In this document: one piece after another, positions 41,266 through 49,824 of the stretch
Layout: the number at the start of each line of letters is the position of its first letter
Numbering within the stretch: the stretch's first letter is position 1
Virus record (IMG/VR): IMGVR_UViG_3300025446_000009
Span: 1-53,443 of that record
Length of the DNA stretch: 53,443 nt
From: a virus
Direction: 5' to 3' (one strand)
Notes under the pieces: generated by a model
The model's database searches: none
What the model was told of the DNA's origin: nothing
Seen by the model: only the letters and a program-made list of their open reading frames with translations
Position numbers and translations under genes: made by a program

Positions 41266-42470
41266 GCTGCCAACTCCAGGATGGTTCCTGCTTCAACGGG
41301 CCGCTTAGTGCGGTGCCCCTCCACAGGCTTCAACGCGCAGTCCGCGCGCCGTAGTATGTTGATCGCCGCGTTCGTGTCGGCATTGGCTTCGTGGGCACAA
41401 GCGACGCACACAAACCGCGCCTGATCGAGCCGACTGGCGATATCGACCACGCCGCACTCCGAACAAGTCTGGCTGGTGTAGGCCGCTGGCACTTCAATTA
41501 GTCTGCCGCCACGATCCGCCAGCTTGTAGCTGAGGAACCGGCTGAACATGCCCCATCCTTGATCGAGGATGGCGCGGTTCAATCCGGCCTTCTGCCGCAC
41601 CTTTCGGCCGGGTGCCTCTGCTGTGCCTTTCGCAGATGCGGACATGTTCCGCACCTTCAGCGCCTCCACAACGACGATACCGTGGTTCTTGGCAATGTCG
41701 GTTGAGACCTTGTGGAGAAAGTCCTTGCGGGCGTTCGCCACCCGCAACTGTATCTTGGCAACGCGACGGATAGCCTTGCGCCGGTTGGACGATCCGCGCC
41801 GCTTGCGGCTCAGTACGCGCTGAGCGCGCCGCAGCGACCGCAGCGCCTTCTTGCCGTGGTTGGCGGGTGCAATAGATGTGCCGTCGCTCAGAGCAGCGAA
41901 CACGGCTATGCCGCGATCTATACCGACCGATGGCAGTTCGCTCGGCGCTAGTTCAGCCGCTTTCTGTTCCCACTGAATAGCGACGTGCCATTGCCCCGCG
42001 CAGCGGGAGACCGTCGCGTTGCAGATATCGCCGGGTATTCCATACCACCCACGAAGGCTGATCCAGCCGAGCTTCGGCAGTTTGATCCGGCCAGATGATT
42101 TGCCGGTGCGCTCAACTTTGATCGAGATGGGATCGGGAAACCGGAAGCTATCGTTGACGCCCTTCTTGCGGGGCGTCGGCGCCTCGGCACGACCTGCCCA
42201 CCAATTCATATAGGCGCGATCGAGGTCCTTCAGCGCCTGCTGTAGCGTATGCACCGGGCACGCCTTCAGCCAGCCCACCTCGGCCCGCAGCATGGTGACT
42301 TCGCGACATTGGCTGGCGAAGGAGAACTTGCGGCCGGGCCGATACCAGTCGCGGCGCTGCTCCAGGGCGACGTTGTAGACGAACCGGCAGGCGCCAGCGA
42401 TCTGCGCCATCTGAGCACCTTGCTCTGACGTGGGATACAGCCGGAAAAGATTGGCCTTACGGTCAACCAC
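41262..42470 (-). CDS. tnpB: TnpB RNA-guided nuclease, 402 aa
   Basis: The start is GTG 42470 with GGAG upstream (MVDRKANLFRLYPTSEQG). RuvC triad: Asp in VGIDRGIAVF (~185), Glu in IVVVEALKV (~269), Asp in ADTNAAINI (~365). Between the last two lies the zinc ribbon CSEC...CVAC. All catalytic residues are present, so the nuclease may be active. TnpB cuts DNA guided by an RNA from the element's right end. It is cotranscribed within the phage late operon. Confidence 0.85.
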   Translation of the reverse strand: MVDRKANLFRLYPTSEQGAQMAQIAGACRFVYNVALEQRRDWYRPGRKFSFASQCREVTMLRAEVGWLKACPVHTLQQALKDLDRAYMNWWAGRAEAPTPRKKGVNDSFRFPDPISIKVERTGKSSGRIKLPKLGWISLRGWYGIPGDICNATVSRCAGQWHVAIQWEQKAAELAPSELPSVGIDRGIAVFAALSDGTSIAPANHGKKALRSLRRAQRVLSRKRRGSSNRRKAIRRVAKIQLRVANARKDFLHKVSTDIAKNHGIVVVEALKVRNMSASAKGTAEAPGRKVRQKAGLNRAILDQGWGMFSRFLSYKLADRGGRLIEVPAAYTSQTCSECGVVDIASRLDQARFVCVACAHEANADTNAAINILRRADCALKPVEGHRTKRPVEAGTILELAA

Positions 42471-43404
42471 CCACAATCTCCAATACCCGGTCCGCCGCCA
42501 TGAAAATCCCGCTGATTTTGCCTGAGAGCACCGATATCACCTTGCCCTGCTGGAAAACACGGCACGCCCTGCCTTCCGATAGTCCGGGCATCTTGGTTTT
42601 GTCCGAGATTTGCGGCCCCACGAAGCGGAAGATGTCGTGAAACGTCGGGAAGTGGCGGGCGACCTCATCCTCCATGGCGGCGCGTTTCGCTTCCACGTCC
42701 ACGACCCCGTCCACCGGCGTGTGCCGCACCGACGCCAGCGTGAAAATATCCGGCTCCTCGGTCGGATAGATCGCGCACAGCGGACCGTAGACCAGCATCA
42801 CCGCGGGGAATGGCTGATTTGCGTGGTAGCGCAGCAGAATCGCCTGTTCATAGAAGATTTCTATCGGAACCGGGCAGAGATGGCCGTAGGTCGCATCGAC
42901 CACGCGATCGAACGCCGCGACATCGGCCAGCGACACCGCACGGCCAAATTGCGCGACACCCGCCAGCCGGCGGGTAAAGTGCGCCCGCGCCTTCGCGGTC
43001 AGGATCAGCCGTTCACTGACCTGGATGCAGCCTTCGATGCCGGTCAGGAAGTCCGGCGCCGGCACGATGGTGAATGGCAACCCCGCCGCCTTCATGATCG
43101 TGCAGTAGGTCCGGAAGTCGAGCAGCGAGTCCCGCTCCGGCACCGCGTACAGGTTGACGGGAATCTCCCTGGTCAAGTGCGGGTAGGCTTGCATGAACCG
43201 ATAGAAGCCGGCCCATGCCTGGACGCGCGTCTCGTGGTTGCAGGGGTAGTGGAAGCCTTGATGAAGGCGGAACTGGTTGTTGCCGGACGCCTCGTGCAGC
43301 AGTTCGTGGTTGCGCTCGAACAGCGTTACGTCGTGATTGTGGTCCAGGAGGATGGTGGCGATGTGCGCGCCGAACCAGCCGCCGCCGATGATGGCGATGC
43401 GCAT
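42463..43404 (-). CDS. FAD-dependent oxidoreductase, 313 aa
   Basis: N-terminal dinucleotide fold MRIAIIGGGWFGAHIATILL with Glu at the end of strand 2 (VTLFERN), then FRLHQGFHYP, typical of D-amino-acid-oxidase or GlpO-type flavoproteins that also include UDP-galactopyranose mutase-like members. The end AADRVLEIVGG is the usual C-terminal FAD segment. ATG 43404 overlaps the portal TAA (TAATG). A flavoenzyme next to an isomerase suggests modification of a small sugar-like molecule; the substrate is unknown. Confidence 0.7.
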   Translation of the reverse strand: MRIAIIGGGWFGAHIATILLDHNHDVTLFERNHELLHEASGNNQFRLHQGFHYPCNHETRVQAWAGFYRFMQAYPHLTREIPVNLYAVPERDSLLDFRTYCTIMKAAGLPFTIVPAPDFLTGIEGCIQVSERLILTAKARAHFTRRLAGVAQFGRAVSLADVAAFDRVVDATYGHLCPVPIEIFYEQAILLRYHANQPFPAVMLVYGPLCAIYPTEEPDIFTLASVRHTPVDGVVDVEAKRAAMEDEVARHFPTFHDIFRFVGPQISDKTKMPGLSEGRACRVFQQGKVISVLSGKISGIFMAADRVLEIVGG

Positions 43405-45191
43405 TACCGCCGCCGCCCCCCGCTGTGTTCGAGTAATTTTGCGTAAGCTTCCGGGTTCGACTGCTGCAACTGCGCCAACAGTTGCGCTTGCCGTTCCTCT
43501 TTCGCACGCAGCCGCGTCAGCAGGATATCGCGGTTCTGGAACGGCGCCTGCTCGATGTAAGACTCCGGATCGACCACGCCCGCCTTCAGCCCGTTCGTCA
43601 GCAGGTTGAGGTGGTCATTCGCGAAGATCGGTGACGTGGTATGGCCATCGACCACCATCCGGCCGTCGTCAGGGATGTCGCCCAGCAGGAACTGCGTCTC
43701 GACGGGCTTCTTACGGTCGGTCCAGTAGGCGCGGCCGTCCTTGACCTGCGCGACATGGAACAAAAGATCGGCGGCCGACGCGCACTGTCGCTCGGTGATG
43801 AGCGCGCGGTCGCCGATCGGCGCGCCCGCCGTCTTCATCATCGGCGTTGCCTGCACGCCGGAGCGGACGCCGCTCTCGCCGCGGCCCGAAAGCATGTTGT
43901 CGAAGCCGCTGATTTGTTCCATTAGTTGAATAATCTTGTCCACCAGCGGCAGCGCCTCGGCGGGGAACTTCGGCGTGAGGTCGTTGACCGACCCGCCCTG
44001 CCCGAGATTGAGGAATCCAGCCTGCCGCATGGCGTCGTACTGCTCGTCGGTGATGCCGTCGCCCACGATCGCCAGGAACTTGTCCACCTGCAACCCGAAC
44101 AGCCGGCGGATGTCGGCGGCGGTCGTGGAGAGGAAGTCCTGCGGCGCGATCAGGTCGTTGATCTCCGACCGCCCCCAGATGCTGCCATGCGTCTGGTTCG
44201 GCTGGATCAGCGTGTAGGGGTGCAGCCCGGACTCGATGCCAGAGACCAGCAGGTTGGACCGCTTGTAGCGCGGCGCGATCAGGATATCCGGCTCGATGAT
44301 CTGGATCGTGGTGTAATCGTTCTCTCCCCACATCCAGAGTTCGTGCATCAGCACACCCAGCGCGGCGTCGGTCGGCCCGATGCCGCCGAATGTCGGGTCC
44401 TGGTTGAGTTGCACGATGCCGCCGACCGTGGGCCGCGTCGGCCCGCCGATGCCGGTCTGGATTTGCGAGGTCGAGAGAACCTGGTGGAAGAAACTGTTGT
44501 TGATGTCCGACGACGTGCCGGGTGCCGCATGCTGCATGATGCGGTCGAACAACTGCCTTGCGTCCGGCATGTGCCAGATGCGGCGCCAGACCTCGGGCAT
44601 GGTGAGATAGATCGTCTCGACCATTGCCGCCTGGGCATCGAGGCTCGCCATGCTCGGCTTGTAGACGCCGAACTGCCACGGCATGATGAGGCCGGAGCTA
44701 TAGACCGGCACGCGGTCCGGGCCTTCCTGCTTGACAGTTTGCTTGAGGATCGCGGCGCCGTATTTCAGCGATTCGAACACGCCCTGGGCGAACAGGATGT
44801 CGGTGTTGCTCCGCTCCCATGACCGCGCCACCAGCCGCGACGCCACCATGCCGCGTTGTAGGATTTGGTCGTCGTACTCGTTCTCGAAATCCATCGCGAA
44901 GCGGATTTCGGTGGGGGAGAACAGCAGCGAGGACAGCCGGTCAACCATCCGGTACAACAGGTTGAGCATCGACCGGGCGCCGTCCGACCGGCCGGTCTCG
45001 ATGACTTGGTTGAGCGCGCGGTAGTAGGCGGCGCGCGCTGCCGAGTCGGAGCGGCAGGTTTCGATGATCTTGAGGGCTTCCCGGACAAGTTGGCGGTTGT
45101 CGGCGGGGAGTTCTACGAACGCCTCGGGCCGCGCCGCCATGGACTTGCGGCGGGATTCGAAGGGGATGATCTCGGCGGTGGTGGTGCTCAT
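43404..45191 (-). CDS. Portal protein, 595 aa
   Basis: A large protein directly downstream of terminase-linked genes. Segments: RSMLNLLYRMVDRLSSLLFSP, IRFAMDFENEYDDQILQRGM, then a long middle with PTDAALGVLMHELWMWGEND, IIEPDILIAPRYKRSNLLV, and ISGFDNMLSGRGESGVRSGV, a pattern of portal C-terminal halves. It ends in a Gln-rich helix and GGRRR. It forms the DNA entry/exit ring of the capsid. ATG 45191 in an ATGA overlap. Confidence 0.75.
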   Translation of the reverse strand: MSTTTAEIIPFESRRKSMAARPEAFVELPADNRQLVREALKIIETCRSDSAARAAYYRALNQVIETGRSDGARSMLNLLYRMVDRLSSLLFSPTEIRFAMDFENEYDDQILQRGMVASRLVARSWERSNTDILFAQGVFESLKYGAAILKQTVKQEGPDRVPVYSSGLIMPWQFGVYKPSMASLDAQAAMVETIYLTMPEVWRRIWHMPDARQLFDRIMQHAAPGTSSDINNSFFHQVLSTSQIQTGIGGPTRPTVGGIVQLNQDPTFGGIGPTDAALGVLMHELWMWGENDYTTIQIIEPDILIAPRYKRSNLLVSGIESGLHPYTLIQPNQTHGSIWGRSEINDLIAPQDFLSTTAADIRRLFGLQVDKFLAIVGDGITDEQYDAMRQAGFLNLGQGGSVNDLTPKFPAEALPLVDKIIQLMEQISGFDNMLSGRGESGVRSGVQATPMMKTAGAPIGDRALITERQCASAADLLFHVAQVKDGRAYWTDRKKPVETQFLLGDIPDDGRMVVDGHTTSPIFANDHLNLLTNGLKAGVVDPESYIEQAPFQNRDILLTRLRAKEERQAQLLAQLQQSNPEAYAKLLEHSGGRRR

Positions 45192-45415
45192 GTGGTCATG
45201 CCCCAGCGCCCGTTGACCGTGGTGCCGTTATATTCGACGAACGGCGACGCCTTTCGAGCTTCCAGCAGTTTCACGTCGGGCTGTCCCGTGCAAACCGGAC
45301 AGTAGCGCGGCGCCACCCCGATCGTCGTAGTGTAGTGCCCGCACGTCCATTGGACCGATGTGCACAGCACCGTCTGTTTCATGCCAGACAGGGAGTCTGA
45401 ATCGGTGGCGCTCAT
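45188..45415 (-). CDS. Small Cys-containing protein, 75 aa
   Basis: ATGA overlaps at both ends. CGHYTTTIGVAPRYCPVC looks like a small zinc ribbon. The C-terminus SPFVEYNGTTVNGRWGMTT is beta-like. Placed before the portal gene; function unknown. Confidence 0.55.
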   Translation of the reverse strand: MSATDSDSLSGMKQTVLCTSVQWTCGHYTTTIGVAPRYCPVCTGQPDVKLLEARKASPFVEYNGTTVNGRWGMTT

Positions 45416-45642
45416 CCGATGAACCGAACTTCTATGCGCCGCGCCGGCACCACGATCTGTGCCAGTTCACCAACGGGCGTGTTTGCTGGCGTCAGACCAA
45501 GCATGGTCCAGTGACTGTCGAACGCAACGGCCGGCGCTCCAAAGGACGGGGGCCACATCGGTAGAATACGGCGCAATTCTGCCTCTTGCGCGACGACCAA
45601 ATCACGGCACGCATGGGCGCAGAAAGTATCGATATCGCTCAC
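45412..45642 (-). CDS. Hypothetical protein, 76 aa
   Basis: GTG 45642 (GTGA overlap). Starts MSDIDTFCAHACRDLVVAQE, followed by FDSHWTMLGLTPANTPVGEL. No family is recognised; it belongs to the terminase-portal operon. Confidence 0.55.
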   Translation of the reverse strand: MSDIDTFCAHACRDLVVAQEAELRRILPMWPPSFGAPAVAFDSHWTMLGLTPANTPVGELAQIVVPARRIEVRFIG

Positions 45643-46256
45643 CGCACCCTCACCCGATACCCCGGCTGCTGGGTCTCCAGCGCCGGCACCGACGAAATCT
45701 TCGTCCCGACATGCCTTGGATCGGCCGTGTTCTGCACATGCGCCTCTCTGACCGCCTTCTGGGTCCGCGCCCCCATGTTCGGGAACGGGCCGGAAGAGAC
45801 CGGTCCCGAGTAGCCTACACCCTGCCCGCCCTGAAAGCCAAAATATCCTGGGGGGGCGCTTTCCATCAGCCGGGAGATGTCGTTGTTGACCGGGACATCA
45901 GAGGTGTCGCCGGGGCGGAGGCCGTCCTTCATGTCGCCGAGCTTCATGACCGCGGCGTCCTGAGCGTCGAGACCGAACTGCTCCTGCGCCATCTGGGCGC
46001 GAAACTCGGCGCCGGCTTCCATGTCGCGGTGCAACGTGTCCACGACCCCTCGGATGGACTTGCCGATGTGGGGGAGGGTGAGCGCCGGGGTGGGTTCCTC
46101 GCCCTCACTATCCCAGCCGCATTTTGGACAGTAGCGTGGCACCGGGTCGGCTTCCAGGTTCGGATGCGCAAGGTGGGTGAACTGGTGCGGCATCCGGAGG
46201 ATGGGGTTGTGGTGCGCTGGGTTGCCTTCGCAGGCGAATGTGTAGGCTTTGGTCAT
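45639..46256 (-). CDS. Hypothetical protein with zinc-ribbon-like N-terminus, 205 aa
   Basis: MTKAYTFACEGNPAHHNPIL then RYCPKCGWDSEGEE gives a possible zinc site. The middle is helical (SIRGVVDTLHRDMEAGAEFR), the end is Gly/Pro-rich. An IS200/IS605 element now sits directly upstream; the GGAG before its ATG lies at the IS boundary, so expression may depend on the insertion. Confidence 0.55.
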   Translation of the reverse strand: MTKAYTFACEGNPAHHNPILRMPHQFTHLAHPNLEADPVPRYCPKCGWDSEGEEPTPALTLPHIGKSIRGVVDTLHRDMEAGAEFRAQMAQEQFGLDAQDAAVMKLGDMKDGLRPGDTSDVPVNNDISRLMESAPPGYFGFQGGQGVGYSGPVSSGPFPNMGARTQKAVREAHVQNTADPRHVGTKISSVPALETQQPGYRVRVR

Positions 46257-46274
46257 AGGGGACTCCGCGGGAAA

Positions 46275-46294
46275 CCGCTGCCTTCAGGCAGCGG
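46275..46294 (+). repeat. Left-end hairpin 1 of IS200/IS605 element
   Basis: A perfect 8-bp stem CCGCTGCC / GGCAGCGG with TTCA loop. The shape and loop match the end hairpins bound by TnpA, and the loop is the same as in the other tnpB element's right end. Confidence 0.7.
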
Positions 46295-46305
46295 AGGGAT
46301 AGCGG

Positions 46306-46322
46306 GGCGAGCAACGCTCGCC
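46306..46322 (+). repeat. Left-end hairpin 2 of IS200/IS605 element
   Basis: A perfect 7-bp stem GGCGAGC / GCTCGCC with a 3-base AAC loop, 11 bases after hairpin 1. It may be a second TnpA site or part of tnpA leader control. Confidence 0.55.
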
Positions 46323-46360
46323 ACACTTGCTATATATCTGACGGGTGTATAAGATGCGGC

Positions 46361-46765
46361 ATGTCCACCGAACCGCGATACAGAACCAGTGCAGGGGCGG
46401 TTTTCAGCCTGAAGTATCACCTTGTCTGGTGCCCGAAATATCGGCGCAAGGTGCTGGTCGCTCCGGTTGACTCCCGCCTCAAGGAACTGATCGTCGAGAC
46501 AGCCGAAGAACACGGCATGACCGTCCACTCGATGGAAGTGATGCCCGACCACGTGCATCTGTTCGTCGAGGCGGACCCGACCTTGTGCGTGGCCGAGATC
46601 GTCAACCGGATCAAAGGCCGTTCCAGCCGTATTCTCCGCCAGGAGTTCGCTTCGCTGCGGTCCCGCCTTCCAACGCTTTGGAGCCGCAGCTATTACGCCG
46701 GTTCGGTTGGCGCCATGTCCGAGTCTGTCGTACGCCGCTACATCGAAGCGCAGAAGGGCGCCTGA
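46361..46765 (+). CDS. tnpA: IS200/IS605 transposase TnpA, 134 aa
   Basis: Y1 HUH transposase: FSLKYHLVWCPKYRRKVLV at the N-terminus, HUH motif MPDHVHLF (His 64 and His 66), the region IVNRIKGRSSRIL and the catalytic tyrosine in RRYIEAQ (Tyr 127). Full length and intact. It acts as a dimer on single-stranded DNA. tnpB follows 3 bases later. Confidence 0.9.
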   Translation: MSTEPRYRTSAGAVFSLKYHLVWCPKYRRKVLVAPVDSRLKELIVETAEEHGMTVHSMEVMPDHVHLFVEADPTLCVAEIVNRIKGRSSRILRQEFASLRSRLPTLWSRSYYAGSVGAMSESVVRRYIEAQKGA

Positions 46766-46768
46766 CCG

Positions 46769-47902
46769 ATGAAGCTCGTCGCCTCCGTTCGTCTGCTTCC
46801 GACACCAGAACAAGCCGGTCTTTTGCGTGCCACGCTTGAACGGTGCAACGCCGCTTGCGATTGGCTGGCGCGGCTTGGCGCGGACACGAAGACTACGCGG
46901 CAATACGATCTGCACAAGATCGGTTACGCCGAGATGCGCGCCCGCTTTGGTCTCGCCGCGCAGGTTGCCGCGCGGTGCATCGGAAAGGTCGCCGACGCGT
47001 TCAAGGTTGGCGATAAAGACGAGCCCCGCGAGTTCCGGCGCCACGCCGCACAGCCTTACGACGAACGCATTTTTCGGTTCCTGCCTGGACAAGATGCGGT
47101 CTCGATCTGGACGATCGCCGGGCGCCAACACATTCCGTTCGTCTGCGCCGACGCCCACCGCGAATTGCTGGCGAGCGCCAAGGGACAGGTCGATCTGATG
47201 TTCGTCCGCGGCAAGTGGATGCTCGCAGCGACTTGCGACGTTGAGGAAGCCCCGGTCTACGTTCCGACCGATGTTCGAGGCATCGACCTCGGCGTCGTCA
47301 ACCTCGCCGTACACGATTTGGGCCGCACGTTTACCGGCGCGCAAATCGACAACGTGCGGCGTCGCCAACACTCTCGCCGCCGCGCCTTGCAGAAGGTCGG
47401 CACTCGTTCCGCGAAGCGCGCGCTCAGGCGCGCTTCCGGCAAGCAGGCGCGCTTCCAGCACCACACCAACCACGTCCTGAGCAAAGCGATCGTTCTCGAC
47501 GCCGAACGCGGCCGATGTGCGGTAGCCCTCGAAGACCTCGAAGGCATTCACGATCGGGTCCAGGCCAACAGGCGCCAGCGGAGACGATTGCATAACTGGG
47601 GCTTCCATGAACTGCGCTGCCTGATCGAGTACAAGGCGCGGCTGAGGGGAGTTCCAGTCGATCTTGTCGATCCACGCAACACGAGCCGGGAGTGTTCGTG
47701 CTGCGGCCTGATCGACAAGCGGAACCGGCCGAGCCGGGATAAATTCGAGTGCATCGGCTGCGGCGTTGCTGCGCCAGCCGACCACAACGCGGCGGTCAAC
47801 ATCCGGCAACGGGCGCTGACCGCCAGGGGCATTGTAGTGCCGCCCCAGGTGGCGATCCGGCTTTCCGGTCGTGTCAGCCACGAAGAAAGCTGTCTGCTTT
47901 AG
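46769..47902 (+). CDS. tnpB: TnpB RNA-guided nuclease, 377 aa
   Basis: RuvC residues: Asp in GIDLGVV (173), Glu in VALEDLEGI (255), Asp in ADHNAAVNI (338). Zinc ribbon CSCCGLIDKRNR...CIGC at ~309-331. It starts after a short gap from tnpA and ends with TAG close to the terminase stop. The guide RNA would come from its 3' end and the adjoining right end. Confidence 0.88.
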   Translation: MKLVASVRLLPTPEQAGLLRATLERCNAACDWLARLGADTKTTRQYDLHKIGYAEMRARFGLAAQVAARCIGKVADAFKVGDKDEPREFRRHAAQPYDERIFRFLPGQDAVSIWTIAGRQHIPFVCADAHRELLASAKGQVDLMFVRGKWMLAATCDVEEAPVYVPTDVRGIDLGVVNLAVHDLGRTFTGAQIDNVRRRQHSRRRALQKVGTRSAKRALRRASGKQARFQHHTNHVLSKAIVLDAERGRCAVALEDLEGIHDRVQANRRQRRRLHNWGFHELRCLIEYKARLRGVPVDLVDPRNTSRECSCCGLIDKRNRPSRDKFECIGCGVAAPADHNAAVNIRQRALTARGIVVPPQVAIRLSGRVSHEESCLL

Positions 47903-47913
47903 CTGACAGTGCA

Positions 47914-49824
47914 TTACCTCGCACTCCCCCAACTATTCCGCCGCGCCGCCTGCAACGCCCGCCGCCGGGCCGTCTGCTGCCCGTTCAGGAACGTCTGAAA
48001 CAGGTTATCACGAAACATCTGGTGCTGGTCGATGATCGACAGCCTCCGCCGGGCCGTCTCGTACTCGCGGGTGCGCTTGGCGGTGATGAGGCCGCGCCGG
48101 GCGCGCTCGTCCCAACACCGCACACCCAGTGCCAGCGAGAATACGCGATCATCCTTGGCCGATCCCTGCGCCTCGATGGAGTCGCCGTCGCGGGTGATCG
48201 TGCGGCATTCCTCCAGCGTCTCCTGCGACCGGATGCGCAGCATGCCGTTGTTGGTGAAGTCGCGGAGGCGCTCGAAGATGGCGACCTTCAGTTGCTGCGT
48301 GGTTTTCCACATGGCCGCGTGGCCAGGGGTCATGCTGTCCGAGCGGGTGTAGAAATAGTTGCGCACGTTCTGCTGGATGCGCGCCAACCCGCGCTCCTCA
48401 CCGGCCTTGCCGAAATACCCGAACCTGAGTTGCTGGCGCAATGACACGAGTTCCCGCCACGTCGCCTCGCCCGGCCCGTTGATCTCGATGATCCGGTACA
48501 CCTCGGATTTGTCGCCGGCATACCAGCCCTCCAGCGAGGCGATCACCCAAGCGAACTGCCGCGAGTCGATCAGCGGCCATGCGTACTCCGCCACCTGGTC
48601 GATGCCGTCCGCGAAGCAGCGGAGCACCTGGACGGCGGAGCGGTCGTTGTATTCGCTGTGGCCGAAGGCCACGTCCGCAGCGACGACGTAGACGGATTCC
48701 TCGACGGGTTCTTCCCAGACTTTTAGCTGAACACTTTTCTGATTCGGTGCCGGGAAGACACGGAAGTCGGTGAACTCGGTGCCGGTGACATAGCTGTAGG
48801 TTTTGTATTTTCTGCTGACATTAGTGTGCGCCTGCTTCCCGAGAGATTCGCTGTCAAAGAAGACCGCGCCGGTCATCTGCCATGCGTCTTCTTCGGTCCA
48901 TGGCTGATTTTCGAGTCTGCCTGCATCGCCCGTGAAGTCCGGCTCCGCATCGCCGTCCACATCGGCAGTCGGGTTCATCTCGCGCCTGATCCACGCGAGT
49001 TGTTCGGGCGTGATGTCGTGACCGTATTGGGCCTTGACCTGCCGAATCTTTACGATTTCCTCGCGGGTGCAAGGGAAAAGGCCGTATTTAGCGAAGTCGG
49101 GGTCGTCTCGGTCGATCTTCTGCGAGGGGTGGCTCCACCAGCCCGCAAACAAGGTAATACACCTGTGGTCTTTTTTCCCTTCTTCGTACACCTCGTGCCA
49201 GTACCCATAGCCTTTAGCGGTCGATTCATCAATGAAAAGGCGGTTCGGGTTCGTGCGAGCGAGCGAATGTCGGTATCCTTCCAGCCCAGCGGTGTTGCCA
49301 TAACTGCAAAGCTCGGAACGGTGGGCAAACGCAATAGCAGACGAACTACCGAGCGCCTTACCACCCTTGGACTCCTTCACACCAACTGATAGCAGATTGA
49401 TGCGCGATCGGTTCTCTAGGGATAGGCTGTATCTATTATCTCGCGCCTTCCGGGGAAACTTGAAACTCTCCGGCATACGCTCCAGCATATCAATAAGCTC
49501 CTGGCGGGCCTCATCGAGATGTTGCGCGGTGTCGAAGAGGAGTGAGCCGGTCATTTCAAAAACACCCAGCCAGAATAGCCCGAGTGCGCGTATAATAGTA
49601 GATGATCCTAACTGCCTAGACTTAAGTATTTTGAAGTCATGAATGTCTCGCCCAAGTCCCTCGAAGATAGTTTCAATAATCATAACCTGGGCGCCGTACA
49701 AGTTCTCACGGCTGAGCGTTATCCATCCAAGCTCCTTGCTCTTAACCCAAGTATGGGACAGAAACTCGTAGAAGGTCTCCTTCATCCGCTCCGCGTACTC
49801 GGGGGACCAGCGTTCGTTAGCCAT
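47914..49824 (-). CDS. Terminase large subunit, 636 aa
   Basis: N-terminal ATPase half: KILKSRQLGSSTIIRALGLF (adenine/Walker A-like KSRQLGSST), then Walker B-like acid in NRLFIDESTAKGYG. C-terminal nuclease half: YVVAADVAFGHSEYNDRSAV (first Asp of the RNase-H-fold site), then IIEINGPGEATWREL and a conserved Asp region KDDRVFSLALG. It packages DNA into the procapsid. ATG 49824 overlaps the HNH gene by 8 bases. The small subunit was not identified. Confidence 0.8.
   Translation of the reverse strand: MANERWSPEYAERMKETFYEFLSHTWVKSKELGWITLSRENLYGAQVMIIETIFEGLGRDIHDFKILKSRQLGSSTIIRALGLFWLGVFEMTGSLLFDTAQHLDEARQELIDMLERMPESFKFPRKARDNRYSLSLENRSRINLLSVGVKESKGGKALGSSSAIAFAHRSELCSYGNTAGLEGYRHSLARTNPNRLFIDESTAKGYGYWHEVYEEGKKDHRCITLFAGWWSHPSQKIDRDDPDFAKYGLFPCTREEIVKIRQVKAQYGHDITPEQLAWIRREMNPTADVDGDAEPDFTGDAGRLENQPWTEEDAWQMTGAVFFDSESLGKQAHTNVSRKYKTYSYVTGTEFTDFRVFPAPNQKSVQLKVWEEPVEESVYVVAADVAFGHSEYNDRSAVQVLRCFADGIDQVAEYAWPLIDSRQFAWVIASLEGWYAGDKSEVYRIIEINGPGEATWRELVSLRQQLRFGYFGKAGEERGLARIQQNVRNYFYTRSDSMTPGHAAMWKTTQQLKVAIFERLRDFTNNGMLRIRSQETLEECRTITRDGDSIEAQGSAKDDRVFSLALGVRCWDERARRGLITAKRTREYETARRRLSIIDQHQMFRDNLFQTFLNGQQTARRRALQAARRNSWGSAR

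Larger units (their letters stand above)
41222..42470 (-). mobile_element. Stand-alone tnpB element (IS1341-type, no tnpA)
   Basis: It consists of a tnpB gene plus the right-end hairpin. No separate left end is visible: tnpB starts 8 bases inside the 3' end of the FAD oxidoreductase gene. It would need a TnpA in trans to move. It separates two genes that were probably adjacent. Confidence 0.65.
46263..47910 (+). mobile_element. IS200/IS605-family element with tnpA and tnpB
   Basis: Two hairpins at the left, tnpA, tnpB, and a short imperfect palindrome around 47890-47909 at the right. It is oriented opposite to the late operon and fills the gap between the terminase stop (47914) and the next gene (46256). 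Exact ends cannot be fixed by eye; this family makes no target duplications. Confidence 0.75.

Noticed and set aside
46253-47932. 559-codon minus-strand frame over the IS element
   Set aside because: It is antisense to tnpA and tnpB, which carry full catalytic motifs.
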